DNA of 64,000 bases from JAWWPY01 sp964412845 (GTDB taxonomy: Bacteria > Actinomycetota > Actinomycetes > Streptosporangiales > Streptosporangiaceae), in assembly GCA_964412845.1 (NCBI GenBank), contig CAYPQM010000003.1:1-64000 (forward strand), in the 5' to 3' direction. Shown one piece after another: positions 49,980 to 58,016 of the stretch. Numbering within the stretch: the stretch's first letter is position 1; each line of letters begins with the position of its first letter. Position numbers and translations under genes: made by a program. Under the pieces are notes generated by a model, which saw only the letters and a program-made list of their open reading frames with translations, was not told the origin of the DNA and did no database searches.

Positions 49980-50528
49980 TCAGGTCTGACCAAGCTCATT
50001 TGCCGCCTTATCAAGGAATTCTCGTCGAGCCTGCTGCCAGGCATCGTGTACTTGCTTTGCATCAGCAGCCATCTCAGCGTACGCTTCTCCGCGAATTTTC
50101 TGCCGGGCATCGTATTCGGCGGCTTGTTTCGCAGACATCAACTGGGCCACCTGCGGGAAAAGGCTGGCCGGTACGGCCGCTTCGGTGCTGCGCCCAATGA
50201 ATTCCATGAGCCTGTCGTGCGCATTTACAGCATCGAAGTAGACAGCCGAGGGAACGACAAGATTCAGTCGCGCCATGGCCGCATCGAGACTCTGGAGATC
50301 CTGCTTATATTCGGTCGGGTGCTGGCCTTGCTTCAGGCGAGCTGCCCACTGCGGAGCCGTACCCCATTGCTCCACCGCTGAGGTGGCCGAGATGAAGGCA
50401 ACGTACGCAGCGATCCTCTGATCCCGGCGCCAGGTTCTCTCTTCATGCCGACGCGTAAATAGCGCCGTCAGGAAGACCGCCGCAAGCGCGACGACAGCTC
50501 CGATAGCAGCCCCGATAATGGTTTCCAT
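49980..50528 (-). CDS. Hypothetical membrane-anchored protein
   Basis: A 182-residue protein with one N-terminal transmembrane helix (IIGAAIGAVVALAAVFLTAL) followed by a basic stop-transfer (FTRRHEERTWRRDQR) and a helical cytoplasmic region. Its GC content is visibly lower than that of its surroundings, and codons such as ATA and TTA-type choices occur, which may indicate recent acquisition. No catalytic motif and no recognisable partner are present. It is divergent from the methyltransferase gene. Confidence 0.6.
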   Translation of the reverse strand: METIIGAAIGAVVALAAVFLTALFTRRHEERTWRRDQRIAAYVAFISATSAVEQWGTAPQWAARLKQGQHPTEYKQDLQSLDAAMARLNLVVPSAVYFDAVNAHDRLMEFIGRSTEAAVPASLFPQVAQLMSAKQAAEYDARQKIRGEAYAEMAADAKQVHDAWQQARREFLDKAANELGQT

Positions 50529-50856
50529 TAGCTACCGCCCTGGGAGCTTAGTACGCGACAATCAGTTATAGCATCGCAGAACACGCCGGGACCAGGCCAC
50601 CACTGAGCGTAAGCATCCGGCAGCGCCGCGACGCCGGGGGTTCGACGGCACTGCGACGCCGTAAGGTTCGGCGGCCACTGCCGTACCGCAGATCCGGGCG
50701 CGTGGACCGCTGTACCAGATGCCCGCCCGGGTGGTCCGTCCGGGTGGCCTGCCTTTCCCACAATTGGTCTTCATCCAGCGACGCGGGTCGGACGGACATA
50801 TCATGCGCCCAGGGAATAGCGGCAACGTTGAGATGGTCACGGGCAGGGGAAACGGC
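50529..50856. other. Divergent intergenic region
   Basis: This 328-bp stretch between the hypothetical membrane protein (minus) and the methyltransferase (plus) should hold both promoters. I see no further gene, strong hairpin or repeat in it. An open frame from 50719 leads into the methyltransferase but lacks family similarity before ATG 50857. Confidence 0.5.
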
Positions 50857-51702
50857 ATGGCGGGAACGGATTGGATGAACGCAGATCCGGCACGCTCGGG
50901 CAGGCCGCCGGTTGACCTGCAAACCGACCGGCCGCACCCGGCGCGGGTCTATGATTACCTGCTCGGCGGAAAAGATAACTTCGCCGCCGACCGGGCCGCC
51001 GCTGAGGCGGGCATGAAAGCCAACCCCAACTCATTGATCCCGCCGAGGGAGAACCGCGCTTTCCTTCGCCGCGTGGTGAACTACCTGGCCCGCGAGGCGG
51101 GCATCAGCCAGTTCCTGGACATCGGCACCGGCATCCCGACGTCCCCCAATGTGCACGAGATCGCGCAGGACGCCGAGCCGCAGGCGCGGGTCGTCTACGT
51201 CGACAACGACCCCATCGTGCTCGCGCACGCGCGGGCACGGCTCACCACCGGCGCCGCGGGCAAGACCGCCTACATCGACGCTGACCTGCGCGACGTCGGC
51301 GAGATCCTCGACTCCCCTGGCCTGCGCAGGACGCTCGACCTGGACCGGCCGGTCGCACTGCTGTTGATCGCGGTCATGCATTTCATCCCTGACACTGATG
51401 ATCCCCATGGCCTGGCCCGGCAACTGCTGGCCGGCCTGCCATCCGGCAGCTATCTGGCGGTGTCCCACCTGACCGGTGACTTCGACCCAGCGGCGTGGGA
51501 AGGCGTCGCCGCGGTGTACCGGCGCAGCGGGGTGACCATGCAAGTCCGCTCCCGGCCAGCGGTCGAGCGGTTCTTCACCGGCCTCGATCTCATCGACCCC
51601 GGTGTCGTGTCATTGCCCGCCTGGCGTCCCGACCCCAGCGATACCAGCCAGCCGAGCGATGCCGCGGTCTCGGTGTACGGAGGCGTCGCCCGCAAACCCT
51701 GA
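50857..51702 (+). CDS. SAM-dependent methyltransferase, DUF574 family
   Basis: A 281-residue protein of the actinobacterial S-adenosyl methyltransferase family (DUF574). The family hallmark RPHPARVYDYLLGGKDNFAA, the SAM-binding motif ISQFLDIGTGIPTSPNVHEI, ARVVYVDNDPIVLAHARARL and LLIAVMHFIPDTDDPHGLAR are all present. ATG 50857 has GGGGAAACGG upstream. These proteins are abundant in Streptomyces-like genomes and are linked to secondary metabolism or development in a few cases, but the substrate is usually unknown. It converges on the SDR gene. Confidence 0.88.
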   Translation: MAGTDWMNADPARSGRPPVDLQTDRPHPARVYDYLLGGKDNFAADRAAAEAGMKANPNSLIPPRENRAFLRRVVNYLAREAGISQFLDIGTGIPTSPNVHEIAQDAEPQARVVYVDNDPIVLAHARARLTTGAAGKTAYIDADLRDVGEILDSPGLRRTLDLDRPVALLLIAVMHFIPDTDDPHGLARQLLAGLPSGSYLAVSHLTGDFDPAAWEGVAAVYRRSGVTMQVRSRPAVERFFTGLDLIDPGVVSLPAWRPDPSDTSQPSDAAVSVYGGVARKP

Positions 51703-51736
51703 GGCGCCCGGATCACGCCTCCCGGAACTGCCGGCG

Positions 51737-52474
51737 TTAACGCGTCCCGTTCACCGCCGCGTCCCAGAACGCCTGGACGGGCGGGTAGATCAGCTCGTGA
51801 TCGCGTGACATCGATGCCTTGACGAACCGGGACCGCTCGTCGGCCAGCACCTCGATCTGGCCGGCCTCGACGGCGTCGAAAGCCTGCTGGGCGACCGATT
51901 CCGGGCTGATCTTGGGCGCGTCGATCCCCGCGGCCATGCCGGTGTCGATGAAGCTGGCGTGCACGGCCACCACCAGGGTCCGCTGATGGGCGAGCTCGAT
52001 GCGGACGCCGTTGGTCAACGACCAGGCCGCCGCCTTCGAGGCGCCATAGGAGGCATCGAGCGGATTGGTGTAGAAGCTGGTCACCGAGAGCATGTTGACC
52101 AGGGCGCCGCCGCCGTTGGCCGCGAGCACCGGCGCGAAGACCCGGCACATGCGCAGCGTGCCGAAGTAGTTGGTCTCCATCTCCAGCCGGGCCGCGTCCA
52201 GGCTCGGCGCGTTGATAAACGTGCTGGCCGCCATCACCCCCGCGTTGTTCACGAGCAGGCTGACGTCCGCGCACTGCTGTGCGACCTGGGCGACCTGCCG
52301 CGGATCGGTGATGTCCAGCGCGAGGGGCAGCACGCCGGGCTCGGTGACGGCGGCGGGGTCACGCGCGGTTCCGTAGACCTTGGCCGCTCCCCGGCTGACC
52401 AGCTCCCGGGCAAACACCCGGCCGAGTCCACGGCCGGCTCCGGTGACCAGGGCCACCGATCCGTCGATCTTCAT
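51737..52474 (-). CDS. Short-chain dehydrogenase/reductase
   Basis: A 245-residue Rossmann-fold oxidoreductase. The cofactor motif is VTGAGRGLGR, the structural NNAG motif is LLVNNAGVMA, and the catalytic residues are Ser in MLSVTSFYTN and YxxxK in YGASKAAAW. GGGGGAG precedes ATG 52474. The substrate is unknown; SDRs of this layout often reduce small carbonyl compounds. No pathway partner is obvious. Confidence 0.88.
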   Translation of the reverse strand: MKIDGSVALVTGAGRGLGRVFARELVSRGAAKVYGTARDPAAVTEPGVLPLALDITDPRQVAQVAQQCADVSLLVNNAGVMAASTFINAPSLDAARLEMETNYFGTLRMCRVFAPVLAANGGGALVNMLSVTSFYTNPLDASYGASKAAAWSLTNGVRIELAHQRTLVVAVHASFIDTGMAAGIDAPKISPESVAQQAFDAVEAGQIEVLADERSRFVKASMSRDHELIYPPVQAFWDAAVNGTR

Positions 52475-52497
52475 CGCTCTCCCCCTGCGGCCTCAGT

Positions 52498-52761
52498 TCA
52501 TGTGGCCAGCCTTGTCCCGACATATTCCAGGAATGTATCGACGTCCGCCTCGTCGTAACCAGGCCGCAAGCGCGTCCGAGTGAATCGGACGTTTCTCACC
52601 TCATCCGGCGTGAGGCACGTCTTGGCCACCCCAAAGAACGTGTCGTGAATGGCGTCGAGAACAACGTCGACTTCCTCCTCGTCGTAGCCGGGTCGCAGCC
52701 GGGCCGTAGCCGGGGCCGGGCTGGGGTCCAGCGCTCGCTCCGGGTGCCCGCAAGCGATCAT
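52498..52761 (-). CDS. Small protein with two DivIVA-like motifs
   Basis: An 87-residue protein starting at ATG 52761, which overlaps the upstream GNAT stop as ATGA. It contains RLRPGYDEEEVDVVLDAIHD and a second, better copy, LTPDEVRNVRFTRTRLRPGY followed by DEADVDTFLEYV. The second copy matches the N-terminal membrane-curvature-binding domain of DivIVA/Wag31 (PLTPADVRNV..F....GY.E.EVDAFLD). The coiled-coil part of DivIVA is missing. It may act as a septum or pole targeting tag, possibly for the coupled acetyltransferase. Confidence 0.7.
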   Translation of the reverse strand: MIACGHPERALDPSPAPATARLRPGYDEEEVDVVLDAIHDTFFGVAKTCLTPDEVRNVRFTRTRLRPGYDEADVDTFLEYVGTRLAT

Positions 52762-53282
52762 GCGGGGACGGCCTTCACCACCTGGTACATGGCGTGGTCC
52801 TGCCACTGGCCGGCGATGTTGAGGTACGCCGGCGCCAGGCCAAAGCGGACGAACCCGTTGCGTTCCAGCACGCGCTGCGACCGGACGTTGCGCAGCAGGG
52901 TCTCGGCCTGGATCCGGTGCAGCCCCAGTTCCTCGAAGGCCACGCCGATCATGTCGCGCACGGCCGCGGTGGCCAGGCCGCGCCCGTTGTCGGCGGCGCC
53001 CACCCAGTAGCCCACGCTGCACGACTGGAACGGGCCGCGCACGATGCCGCTGAGCGTGATGCAGCCGGCCACCCGGCCGGGGTCGCCGAGGATGACATGC
53101 GGAACGGCTGATCCCTGCTCGTGCCGGGTGAGCGCATCACGGACGACAGCGCGCTGGCCGTCAACGGTGAAGTACTCGTCGCTCCGGACCGGCTGCCACG
53201 GAGCGAGGAACTCGCGGTTGGCGCGGAGCAGTTCGGCCAGCACCGGGACGTCGTCGATCGTGACAAGTCGGGTGGCGCGCAC
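52758..53282 (-). CDS. GNAT family N-acetyltransferase
   Basis: A RimJ/RimL-like acetyltransferase of 174 residues. VRATRLVTIDDVPVLAELLR starts the family domain; SVGYWVGAADNGRGLATAAV is the acetyl-CoA loop, and LHRIQAETLLRNVRSQRVLE with GFVRFG closes the fold. GTG 53282 is chosen. The in-frame ATG 53339 lies inside the ArsR-promoter dyad and would add residues unlike the family. The stop overlaps the DivIVA-like gene as ATGA. The substrate is unknown. Confidence 0.84.
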   Translation of the reverse strand: MRATRLVTIDDVPVLAELLRANREFLAPWQPVRSDEYFTVDGQRAVVRDALTRHEQGSAVPHVILGDPGRVAGCITLSGIVRGPFQSCSVGYWVGAADNGRGLATAAVRDMIGVAFEELGLHRIQAETLLRNVRSQRVLERNGFVRFGLAPAYLNIAGQWQDHAMYQVVKAVPA

Positions 53283-53332
53283 CCGTCCATGGTGGCATCG
53301 GGCGTCCAGCACACTCCAGGCCAGCAACCGAG

Positions 53333-53360
53333 TTGACATATTCCTATATCAGAATATGAT
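53333..53360 (+). promoter_or_regulatory. Leaderless promoter of the arsR-type gene
   Basis: TTGACA (53333-53338) and TATGAT (53355-53360) are separated by 16 bp, close to consensus, and ATG 53368 follows the -10 by 7 nt. This supports start 53368 over the ATG at 53356, which lies inside the -10. Confidence 0.65.
53337..53358. promoter_or_regulatory. Likely ArsR operator
   Basis: CATATTC (53337-53343) and GAATATG (53352-53358) form a perfect 7-bp dyad with an 8-bp spacer. It lies between and overlaps the -35 and -10 elements, the expected position for an autorepressor. Confidence 0.6.
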
Positions 53361-53367
53361 TCTGCCC

Positions 53368-53721
53368 ATGGCCCGGGCAGCGACAACAGCGGACGCGTTC
53401 AACGCGGTGGCCGAGCCCCGCCGGCGGCAGATCCTGGACGTCCTGGCCAGCGGGGAACGGCCGGTGAACGATCTGGTCAGCCTGCTCGGCCTCGCGCAGC
53501 CACAGGTGTCCAAGCACCTGCGAGTACTGCGTGAGGTGGGGCTGGTGGACGTGCGTGATGAGGGACGGCAGCGGATGTACCGGCTCAACGGCCAGCCGCT
53601 CAAGCCCATCCACGACTGGGTGAAGAAGTACGAGCAGTCCTGGTCGCGGCGCTTCGACCGGCTGGATGCCGTGCTGGAGGAACTCAAGGAAATGGAGGAC
53701 GGAGATGGCAGTGACGAGTAG
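53368..53721 (+). CDS. ArsR/SmtB family transcriptional regulator
   Basis: A 117-residue winged-helix repressor without the cysteine metal sites of classical ArsR. The DNA-binding helices read FNAVAEPRRRQILDVLASGE and LLGLAQPQVSKHLRVLREVG, followed by a wing (VDVRDEGRQRMYRLN) and PLKPIHDWVKKYEQSWSRRF, typical of regulators paired with AHSA1 proteins. It is followed, with a 17-bp overlap, by such an AHSA1 gene. The operator overlaps the promoter, so autoregulation of the pair is likely. Confidence 0.87.
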   Translation: MARAATTADAFNAVAEPRRRQILDVLASGERPVNDLVSLLGLAQPQVSKHLRVLREVGLVDVRDEGRQRMYRLNGQPLKPIHDWVKKYEQSWSRRFDRLDAVLEELKEMEDGDGSDE

Positions 53722-54190
53722 CGGCACAGCAGTGGTGACGCTTCCGGCGGACACCCAGATCCTGATCATGCGGGAGTTCAACGCACCCAGGCACCTGGTC
53801 TTCAGGGCGTGGACCACGCCCGATCTCATCAAGCGCTGGTGGAGCGGGGACCGGGGCGAGGTCACGGTCGCCGACGTCGATCTGCGCGTCGGCGGGACCT
53901 GGCGCTATGTGATGACCGCCAACGGCGGATTCGAGGTCGCCTTCCACGGCGAGTACCGGGAGATCGTCCCGGATCAGCGCATCGTGTCGACCGAAGTCTA
54001 CGAGGGCATGCCCGACGCGGAAGCGGTGACCACCCTCACGCTCACCGAGCACGGCGGGCGCACGACCCTCACGCTGCTCGTGCAGCACGCCAGCAAGGAG
54101 GACCGTGACATGCACATCAACTCCGGCATGGAAGACGGCATGCAGGAAGCGATGGACCACCTGGAGCAGATCGCGGTCTCGCTCCGCTGA
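53705..54190 (+). CDS. AHSA1/SRPBCC domain protein
   Basis: A 161-residue activator-of-Hsp90-ATPase-like START-fold protein. The family pattern REFNAPRHLVFRAWTTPDLI with KRWW, RVGGTWRYVMTANGG, FHGEYREIVPDQRIVSTEVY and the C-terminal GMQEAMDHLEQI is clear. ATG 53705 has GGAGG upstream, inside the last codons of the arsR-type gene, indicating translational coupling. The ligand and function are unknown; such pairs occur widely in actinobacteria. Confidence 0.85.
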   Translation: MAVTSSGTAVVTLPADTQILIMREFNAPRHLVFRAWTTPDLIKRWWSGDRGEVTVADVDLRVGGTWRYVMTANGGFEVAFHGEYREIVPDQRIVSTEVYEGMPDAEAVTTLTLTEHGGRTTLTLLVQHASKEDRDMHINSGMEDGMQEAMDHLEQIAVSLR

Positions 54191-54202
54191 CCAGGCGCAG
54201 CA

Positions 54203-54295
54203 TCACGGGCCACCGGCCTGGTAGCGCGCGACCGCGCTGTCGTCCCACTCCAGGCCGTTGCCCGGGACGTCAGGCAGGCGCCGCACCGGCCCCAT
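54203..54295 (-). pseudogene. Fragment of an enolase-superfamily C-terminus
   Basis: A short frame reads MGPVRRLPDVPGNGLEWDDS and then AVARYQAGGP. The segment LPDVPGNGLEWDD.AVARY resembles the extreme C-terminus of mandelate-racemase/muconate-lactonizing-type enzymes. No upstream part of such a gene exists here, so it is probably a deletion remnant. The resemblance is from memory and the fragment is short. Confidence 0.4.
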
Positions 54296-54347
54296 TCTGC
54301 CAGGGCGAACTGGCAGAATCTCTCTGAGCTACCCGAAGGGCAGGTAC

Positions 54348-55100
54348 ATGCAGCCAGTCGCCGTCATCACGGGCGCCAGCAGCGGGATCGGCGCGGCCAC
54401 AGCGGTCCGGCTCGCCGCGGCGGATTACCACGTCGTGCTGGCCGCCCGGCGCGCCGATCGCATCGACGACCTCGCCGCGCGGATCCGCGCGGCCGGCGGC
54501 CACGCTGACCCCAGGACCCTGGACGTCACCGACCGCGCCGCGGTCGGCGCGTTCGCCGCGGACCTGGAACGCTGCGACGTGCTGATCAACAACGCCGGCG
54601 GCGCGTTCGGCGGCGAGACCGTGGCCGACTCGGACCCCGCCGACTGGCGAGCGATGTACGAGGTCAATGTGCTCGGCACGCTGAACGTCACCCAAGCGCT
54701 GCTGCCCAAGCTCATCGCCAGCGGTGACGGCACCATCGTGGTGCTCTCCTCCACCGCGGGCCTGATCGCCTACGAGGGCGGCGGCGGCTATGTCGCCGCC
54801 AAGCACGGCGAGCACGCGATCGCCGCGACGCTGCGCCTGGAGTTGTGCGGCGAGCCCGTCCGGGTCATCGAGATCGCGCCCGGCATGGTCCGCACCGACG
54901 AATTCGCGGTCAAGCGTTTCCGCGGAAACGCCGAGCAGGCCGCCTCCGTCTACCGCGGGGTGTCGCAGCCGCTCACGGCGGACGACGTGGCCGACACGAT
55001 CACCTGGGCGGTCACCCGGCCGGCGCACGTCAACGTGGACCTGCTGGTGCTCCGCCCCCGGGCGCAGGCCGCACAGCACAAGGTGTACCGGGAATCCTGA
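54348..55100 (+). CDS. Short-chain dehydrogenase/reductase
   Basis: A 250-residue SDR. The cofactor motif is VITGASSGIGAATAV, the NNAG motif is VLINNAGGAFGGE, and the catalytic residues are Ser in VVLSSTAGL and Tyr/Lys in YVAAKHGEHAI. The position usually written YxxxK here reads YVAAK. AAGGGCAGG precedes ATG 54348. The 16-bp palindrome CGTTTCCGCGGAAACG lies within the coding sequence at 54915-54930 (encoding KRFRGN). The substrate is unknown. Confidence 0.88.
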   Translation: MQPVAVITGASSGIGAATAVRLAAADYHVVLAARRADRIDDLAARIRAAGGHADPRTLDVTDRAAVGAFAADLERCDVLINNAGGAFGGETVADSDPADWRAMYEVNVLGTLNVTQALLPKLIASGDGTIVVLSSTAGLIAYEGGGGYVAAKHGEHAIAATLRLELCGEPVRVIEIAPGMVRTDEFAVKRFRGNAEQAASVYRGVSQPLTADDVADTITWAVTRPAHVNVDLLVLRPRAQAAQHKVYRES

Positions 55101-55119
55101 GGCATCGCCGGGGCAGCGA

Positions 55120-55800
55120 TTACCGGGACAGCGGCCAGGCGACGGCGGTGAGGTCGGCCAGGATCTGATCCGCTGCGGCCAGGTCATCGGGCTCGTGCGT
55201 GGTGGCCACCGCCACGCAGTACATTCCGGCCGCCTTGACCGCTGCCACCCCGGCCGGAGCGTCCTCGAAGGCCACGCACGCGGCGGCCCCGACGCCGAGG
55301 ACCCGGCAGGCCTGGGCGTAGCCCTCCGGGTCAGGCTTGCCCACCGCGACGTCCTCGGCCGCCACCACCACCGCGAACGCCGGGCGCAGGCCGAGCTGGG
55401 TCAGAGTCCGTTCGGCATAGCGGCGCCCCGCCGAGGTGACCAGGCCCAGCGGCAGCCCGAGCGCGCCGAGCTCCCGGACGAGCGTGACGGCCCCGGGCAT
55501 CGCCGCCAGCGGCGGCAGCCCGGGATCATGGAACCGGGCGGAAGCCTCGGCCATCAGCACGGCCGGATCGTGCCCGGGCACGCCCTCGGCCAGCAGCGCC
55601 AGGACATCCTTGCCCCGCCGTCCCACGAACGAGCGGATCAGCGTGTCGTCCGGCGCCATCCCGCGCGCCCCGAAGACCCGGCGCCAGGCGGCATCGCTGC
55701 GTGACTCGCTGTCCACCAGCGTGCCGTCGAGGTCGAACACGACCGCGCGAAAGGGTGTCGCGGGCCGCACCTGCCGGCCACCGCGCGCCGCCGCTGCCAT
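55120..55800 (-). CDS. HAD-IA sugar-phosphatase-like protein
   Basis: A 226-residue HAD hydrolase with all motifs intact: VVFDLDGTLVDSE (nucleophile and acid Asp), GLVTSAGR, VGKPDPEGYAQA and CVAFEDAPAGVAAVKAAGM. It resembles beta-phosphoglucomutase/sugar-phosphate phosphatases. ATG 55800 lies 11 bp after the SIS-domain gene. It is the last gene of the amino-sugar operon, so dephosphorylation of a sugar phosphate is plausible. Confidence 0.83.
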   Translation of the reverse strand: MAAAARGGRQVRPATPFRAVVFDLDGTLVDSESRSDAAWRRVFGARGMAPDDTLIRSFVGRRGKDVLALLAEGVPGHDPAVLMAEASARFHDPGLPPLAAMPGAVTLVRELGALGLPLGLVTSAGRRYAERTLTQLGLRPAFAVVVAAEDVAVGKPDPEGYAQACRVLGVGAAACVAFEDAPAGVAAVKAAGMYCVAVATTHEPDDLAAADQILADLTAVAWPLSR

Positions 55801-55811
55801 GAGTCCGGGCC

Positions 55812-56858
55812 TCAGGCCGTCTGGGTCACCTTGCTCAGCCCGCGAGGGCTGTCCGGGTCGATGCCCCGCCGCCGCGCCAGCGCTTCGGTGAGCAACTGCC
55901 CGGGCACGATCAGGCCCAGCGGGGCCAGCCATTCAGGCAGCCGCGGCCCGGCCAGCGCGCGGCTGCTCACCTCGGCCAGGCCCGGGCCGCCGCCGATCGC
56001 GTACGCCCGCGCCCCGGCGGCCGTGACCCGCCGGGCCAGGTCGATGGTGCCGGCCAGCACCGGGCCGGAGTCCGCCGCCACGATGATCGCCGGGGTCTGC
56101 GCGTCCACCACAGCCATCGGCCCGTGCAGCAGGTCAGCGTAGGACAGTCCCATCGCATGCAGGTAGCACGCTTCCTTCAGCTTCAGCGCGAGTTCCAGCG
56201 CGGCCGAATAGGCGAGCCCGCGCCCGGAGACGACCACGCCCGCCGCGCCGGCCAGTTCGGCCACGATCGGCTGCACGTCCGGGGGCTCGGCCAGCATCCG
56301 GTCCAGCTCGTCAGGAACCCCGCGCAACTCGCCCGCATCCAGATCCGCGCCCAGGCCGATGGCCAGCACGGCGAGCGCGGCGAGCTGGGTGGTGAAGGTC
56401 TTGGTCGCCGGGACGGCCAGTTCCGGGCCGGCCTCGGTGACAAACGCGACCTCAGCCGCGGCGGCCAGCGGCGACCCGGCGCCGTTGGTGATGGCCAGCG
56501 TCCGGGCACCGCATTCCCCCGCCCAGGCCAGCGTCTCGACGATCTCCTCGGTCCGCCCGGACTGGGACAGCGCCACCGCCAGTACCCCGGTCAGGTCAAG
56601 CCGGCGCCGGTACGTGGTGGCGATCGACGGCGACGCCAGCGTGGCCAGCCGTCCGGCGTGCGCCTGGATCAGGTAACTGCCGTAGACGGCGGCGTTGTCC
56701 GAGGTGCCGCGGGCGATGAGGAGCACCTGGCGCAGCCCGGCGGCGAGCCGCCCGGCCTCGCCGCTGCGCGGCAGCAGCGCGTCCAGCGTGGCCCGCAGCG
56801 CCGCGGGCTGCTGGGAGATCTCGGCCCGCATCGCGGTCATGTCCGGGGAAGGGTTCAC
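55812..56858 (-). CDS. SIS-domain amino-sugar deaminase/isomerase (NagB-II/GlmS-C-like)
   Basis: A 348-residue protein with two SIS domains, as in the isomerase half of GlmS. MRAEISQQPAALRATLDALL, LIARGTSDNAAVYGSYLIQA, VALSQSGRTEEIVETLAWA, VPATKTFTTQLAALAVLAIG and ELALKLKEACYLHAMGLSYA are typical. It lacks the glutaminase domain, so it probably interconverts glucosamine-6-phosphate and fructose-6-phosphate plus ammonia. The GTG start overlaps the nagA stop (GTGA), so the deacetylase and deaminase are coupled. Confidence 0.87.
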   Translation of the reverse strand: MNPSPDMTAMRAEISQQPAALRATLDALLPRSGEAGRLAAGLRQVLLIARGTSDNAAVYGSYLIQAHAGRLATLASPSIATTYRRRLDLTGVLAVALSQSGRTEEIVETLAWAGECGARTLAITNGAGSPLAAAAEVAFVTEAGPELAVPATKTFTTQLAALAVLAIGLGADLDAGELRGVPDELDRMLAEPPDVQPIVAELAGAAGVVVSGRGLAYSAALELALKLKEACYLHAMGLSYADLLHGPMAVVDAQTPAIIVAADSGPVLAGTIDLARRVTAAGARAYAIGGGPGLAEVSSRALAGPRLPEWLAPLGLIVPGQLLTEALARRRGIDPDSPRGLSKVTQTA

Positions 56859-58015
56859 GGGTACACCCTCTCACCATCGATCCAGGTCCCCCGCGTGCGC
56901 AGGTCATCGCCGAGCCAGGCCAGGTCGGCCGCGGCGCCAGGAGCCAGCCGGCCCAGGTCAGGCCGGCCGATGAGGTCCGCGGGAATCCGGGTCGCCGCAG
57001 TCACCGCCGCGGCCAGGCCCACCCCGATGGAGACCATGTTCGCCACGGCCCGGTCCATTCGCAGCGCCGAGCCCGCCAGTCCGCCGTCCGGCCGCCGCGG
57101 CGGCACGCCATCTCCGGGCGGCAGTTCGATGGGCTCGCCGCCGAGCAGGTACCGGCCCGCGGGCATGCCAGCGCAGGCCGAGGCGTCCGTGACGAGGCAG
57201 ATCCGGCCGGGCGCGGTCGCGAAGGCAATCAGGCAGGCCTCGCGGCAGACGTGATGCAAGTCCGCGATCAGCCCGCTGGTCAGCCGGTGGTCGGTGAGCG
57301 CCTGCCCGGTCACGCCGGGCTCATAGGAACCGAGCGGCCGCTGGCCGTTGAACACATGAGTGACCATCCGTGCGCCAGCAGCGGCCGCCTCGGCGACCTG
57401 CTGGCCCGTGGCATCACTGTGCCCCACGCTGACCAGGACGCCCGCCGCGGTCAGCCGCTCGACGGCCGCCAGGCCGCCTTCGGCCTCCGGCGCGAGGGTA
57501 ACCATCCGCAGCACGCCTGCCCCGGCCGCGAGCAGTTCCCCGACCGCCGCGGGTTCCGGCGGGACGATCCAGCCGACGTTGTGCGCGCCCCTGCGGGCCG
57601 GCGAGATGAACGGCCCCTCCACGTGCACGCCCAGCACCCGCGCCGCGCCGCGAGGAATCGCCGGCCCAAACGAGGCAGCCCAACGGAGCTCCGCGGCCAG
57701 CTCAGCGACCGGAGCCGTGATGAAGGTCGGCAGGAAGGCCGTGGTCCCCGTCTCCGGCAGGCGGCCCCGGACAAGGGCCCAGCCGTCCGGGTCGGCCGCG
57801 CTCATCTCGACCCCGTAGTAGCCGTTGACCTGGAGATCTACGAAACCGGGCAGCAGCACTCCCTCGGCCAGTTCGAGGTCGGCGGGCGCCGGCGGCGGGC
57901 CGGCGCCGACCACGCTGATCCGGCCGTCGGTGACCCCGACGTAACCAGGCTCCAGCACGCCACCGTCATCGACGGCCGGAACCACCCGCGGCGCGCTGAT
58001 CAGCAGGCCGGCCAC
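56855..58015 (-). CDS. nagA: N-acetylglucosamine-6-phosphate deacetylase
   Basis: A 386-residue amidohydrolase that removes acetate from GlcNAc-6-phosphate. Family motifs are LLPGFVDLQVNGYYGVEMSA, the metal-site VHVEGPFISPARRGAHN, VSVGHSDATGQQV, MVTHVFNGQRPLGSYEPG and the catalytic Asp in LVTDASACAGMP. GTG 58015, right after the aldo/keto reductase stop, gives the usual length; the frame further upstream overlaps that gene. Together with the SIS and HAD proteins it forms an amino-sugar catabolic unit. Confidence 0.92.
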   Translation of the reverse strand: MAGLLISAPRVVPAVDDGGVLEPGYVGVTDGRISVVGAGPPPAPADLELAEGVLLPGFVDLQVNGYYGVEMSAADPDGWALVRGRLPETGTTAFLPTFITAPVAELAAELRWAASFGPAIPRGAARVLGVHVEGPFISPARRGAHNVGWIVPPEPAAVGELLAAGAGVLRMVTLAPEAEGGLAAVERLTAAGVLVSVGHSDATGQQVAEAAAAGARMVTHVFNGQRPLGSYEPGVTGQALTDHRLTSGLIADLHHVCREACLIAFATAPGRICLVTDASACAGMPAGRYLLGGEPIELPPGDGVPPRRPDGGLAGSALRMDRAVANMVSIGVGLAAAVTAATRIPADLIGRPDLGRLAPGAAADLAWLGDDLRTRGTWIDGERVYP

Positions 58016-58016
58016 C

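Noticed and set aside
53339..53339. ATG start of the GNAT gene at 53339
   Set aside because: It lies inside the ArsR operator and adds residues unlike the family; GTG 53282 fits better.
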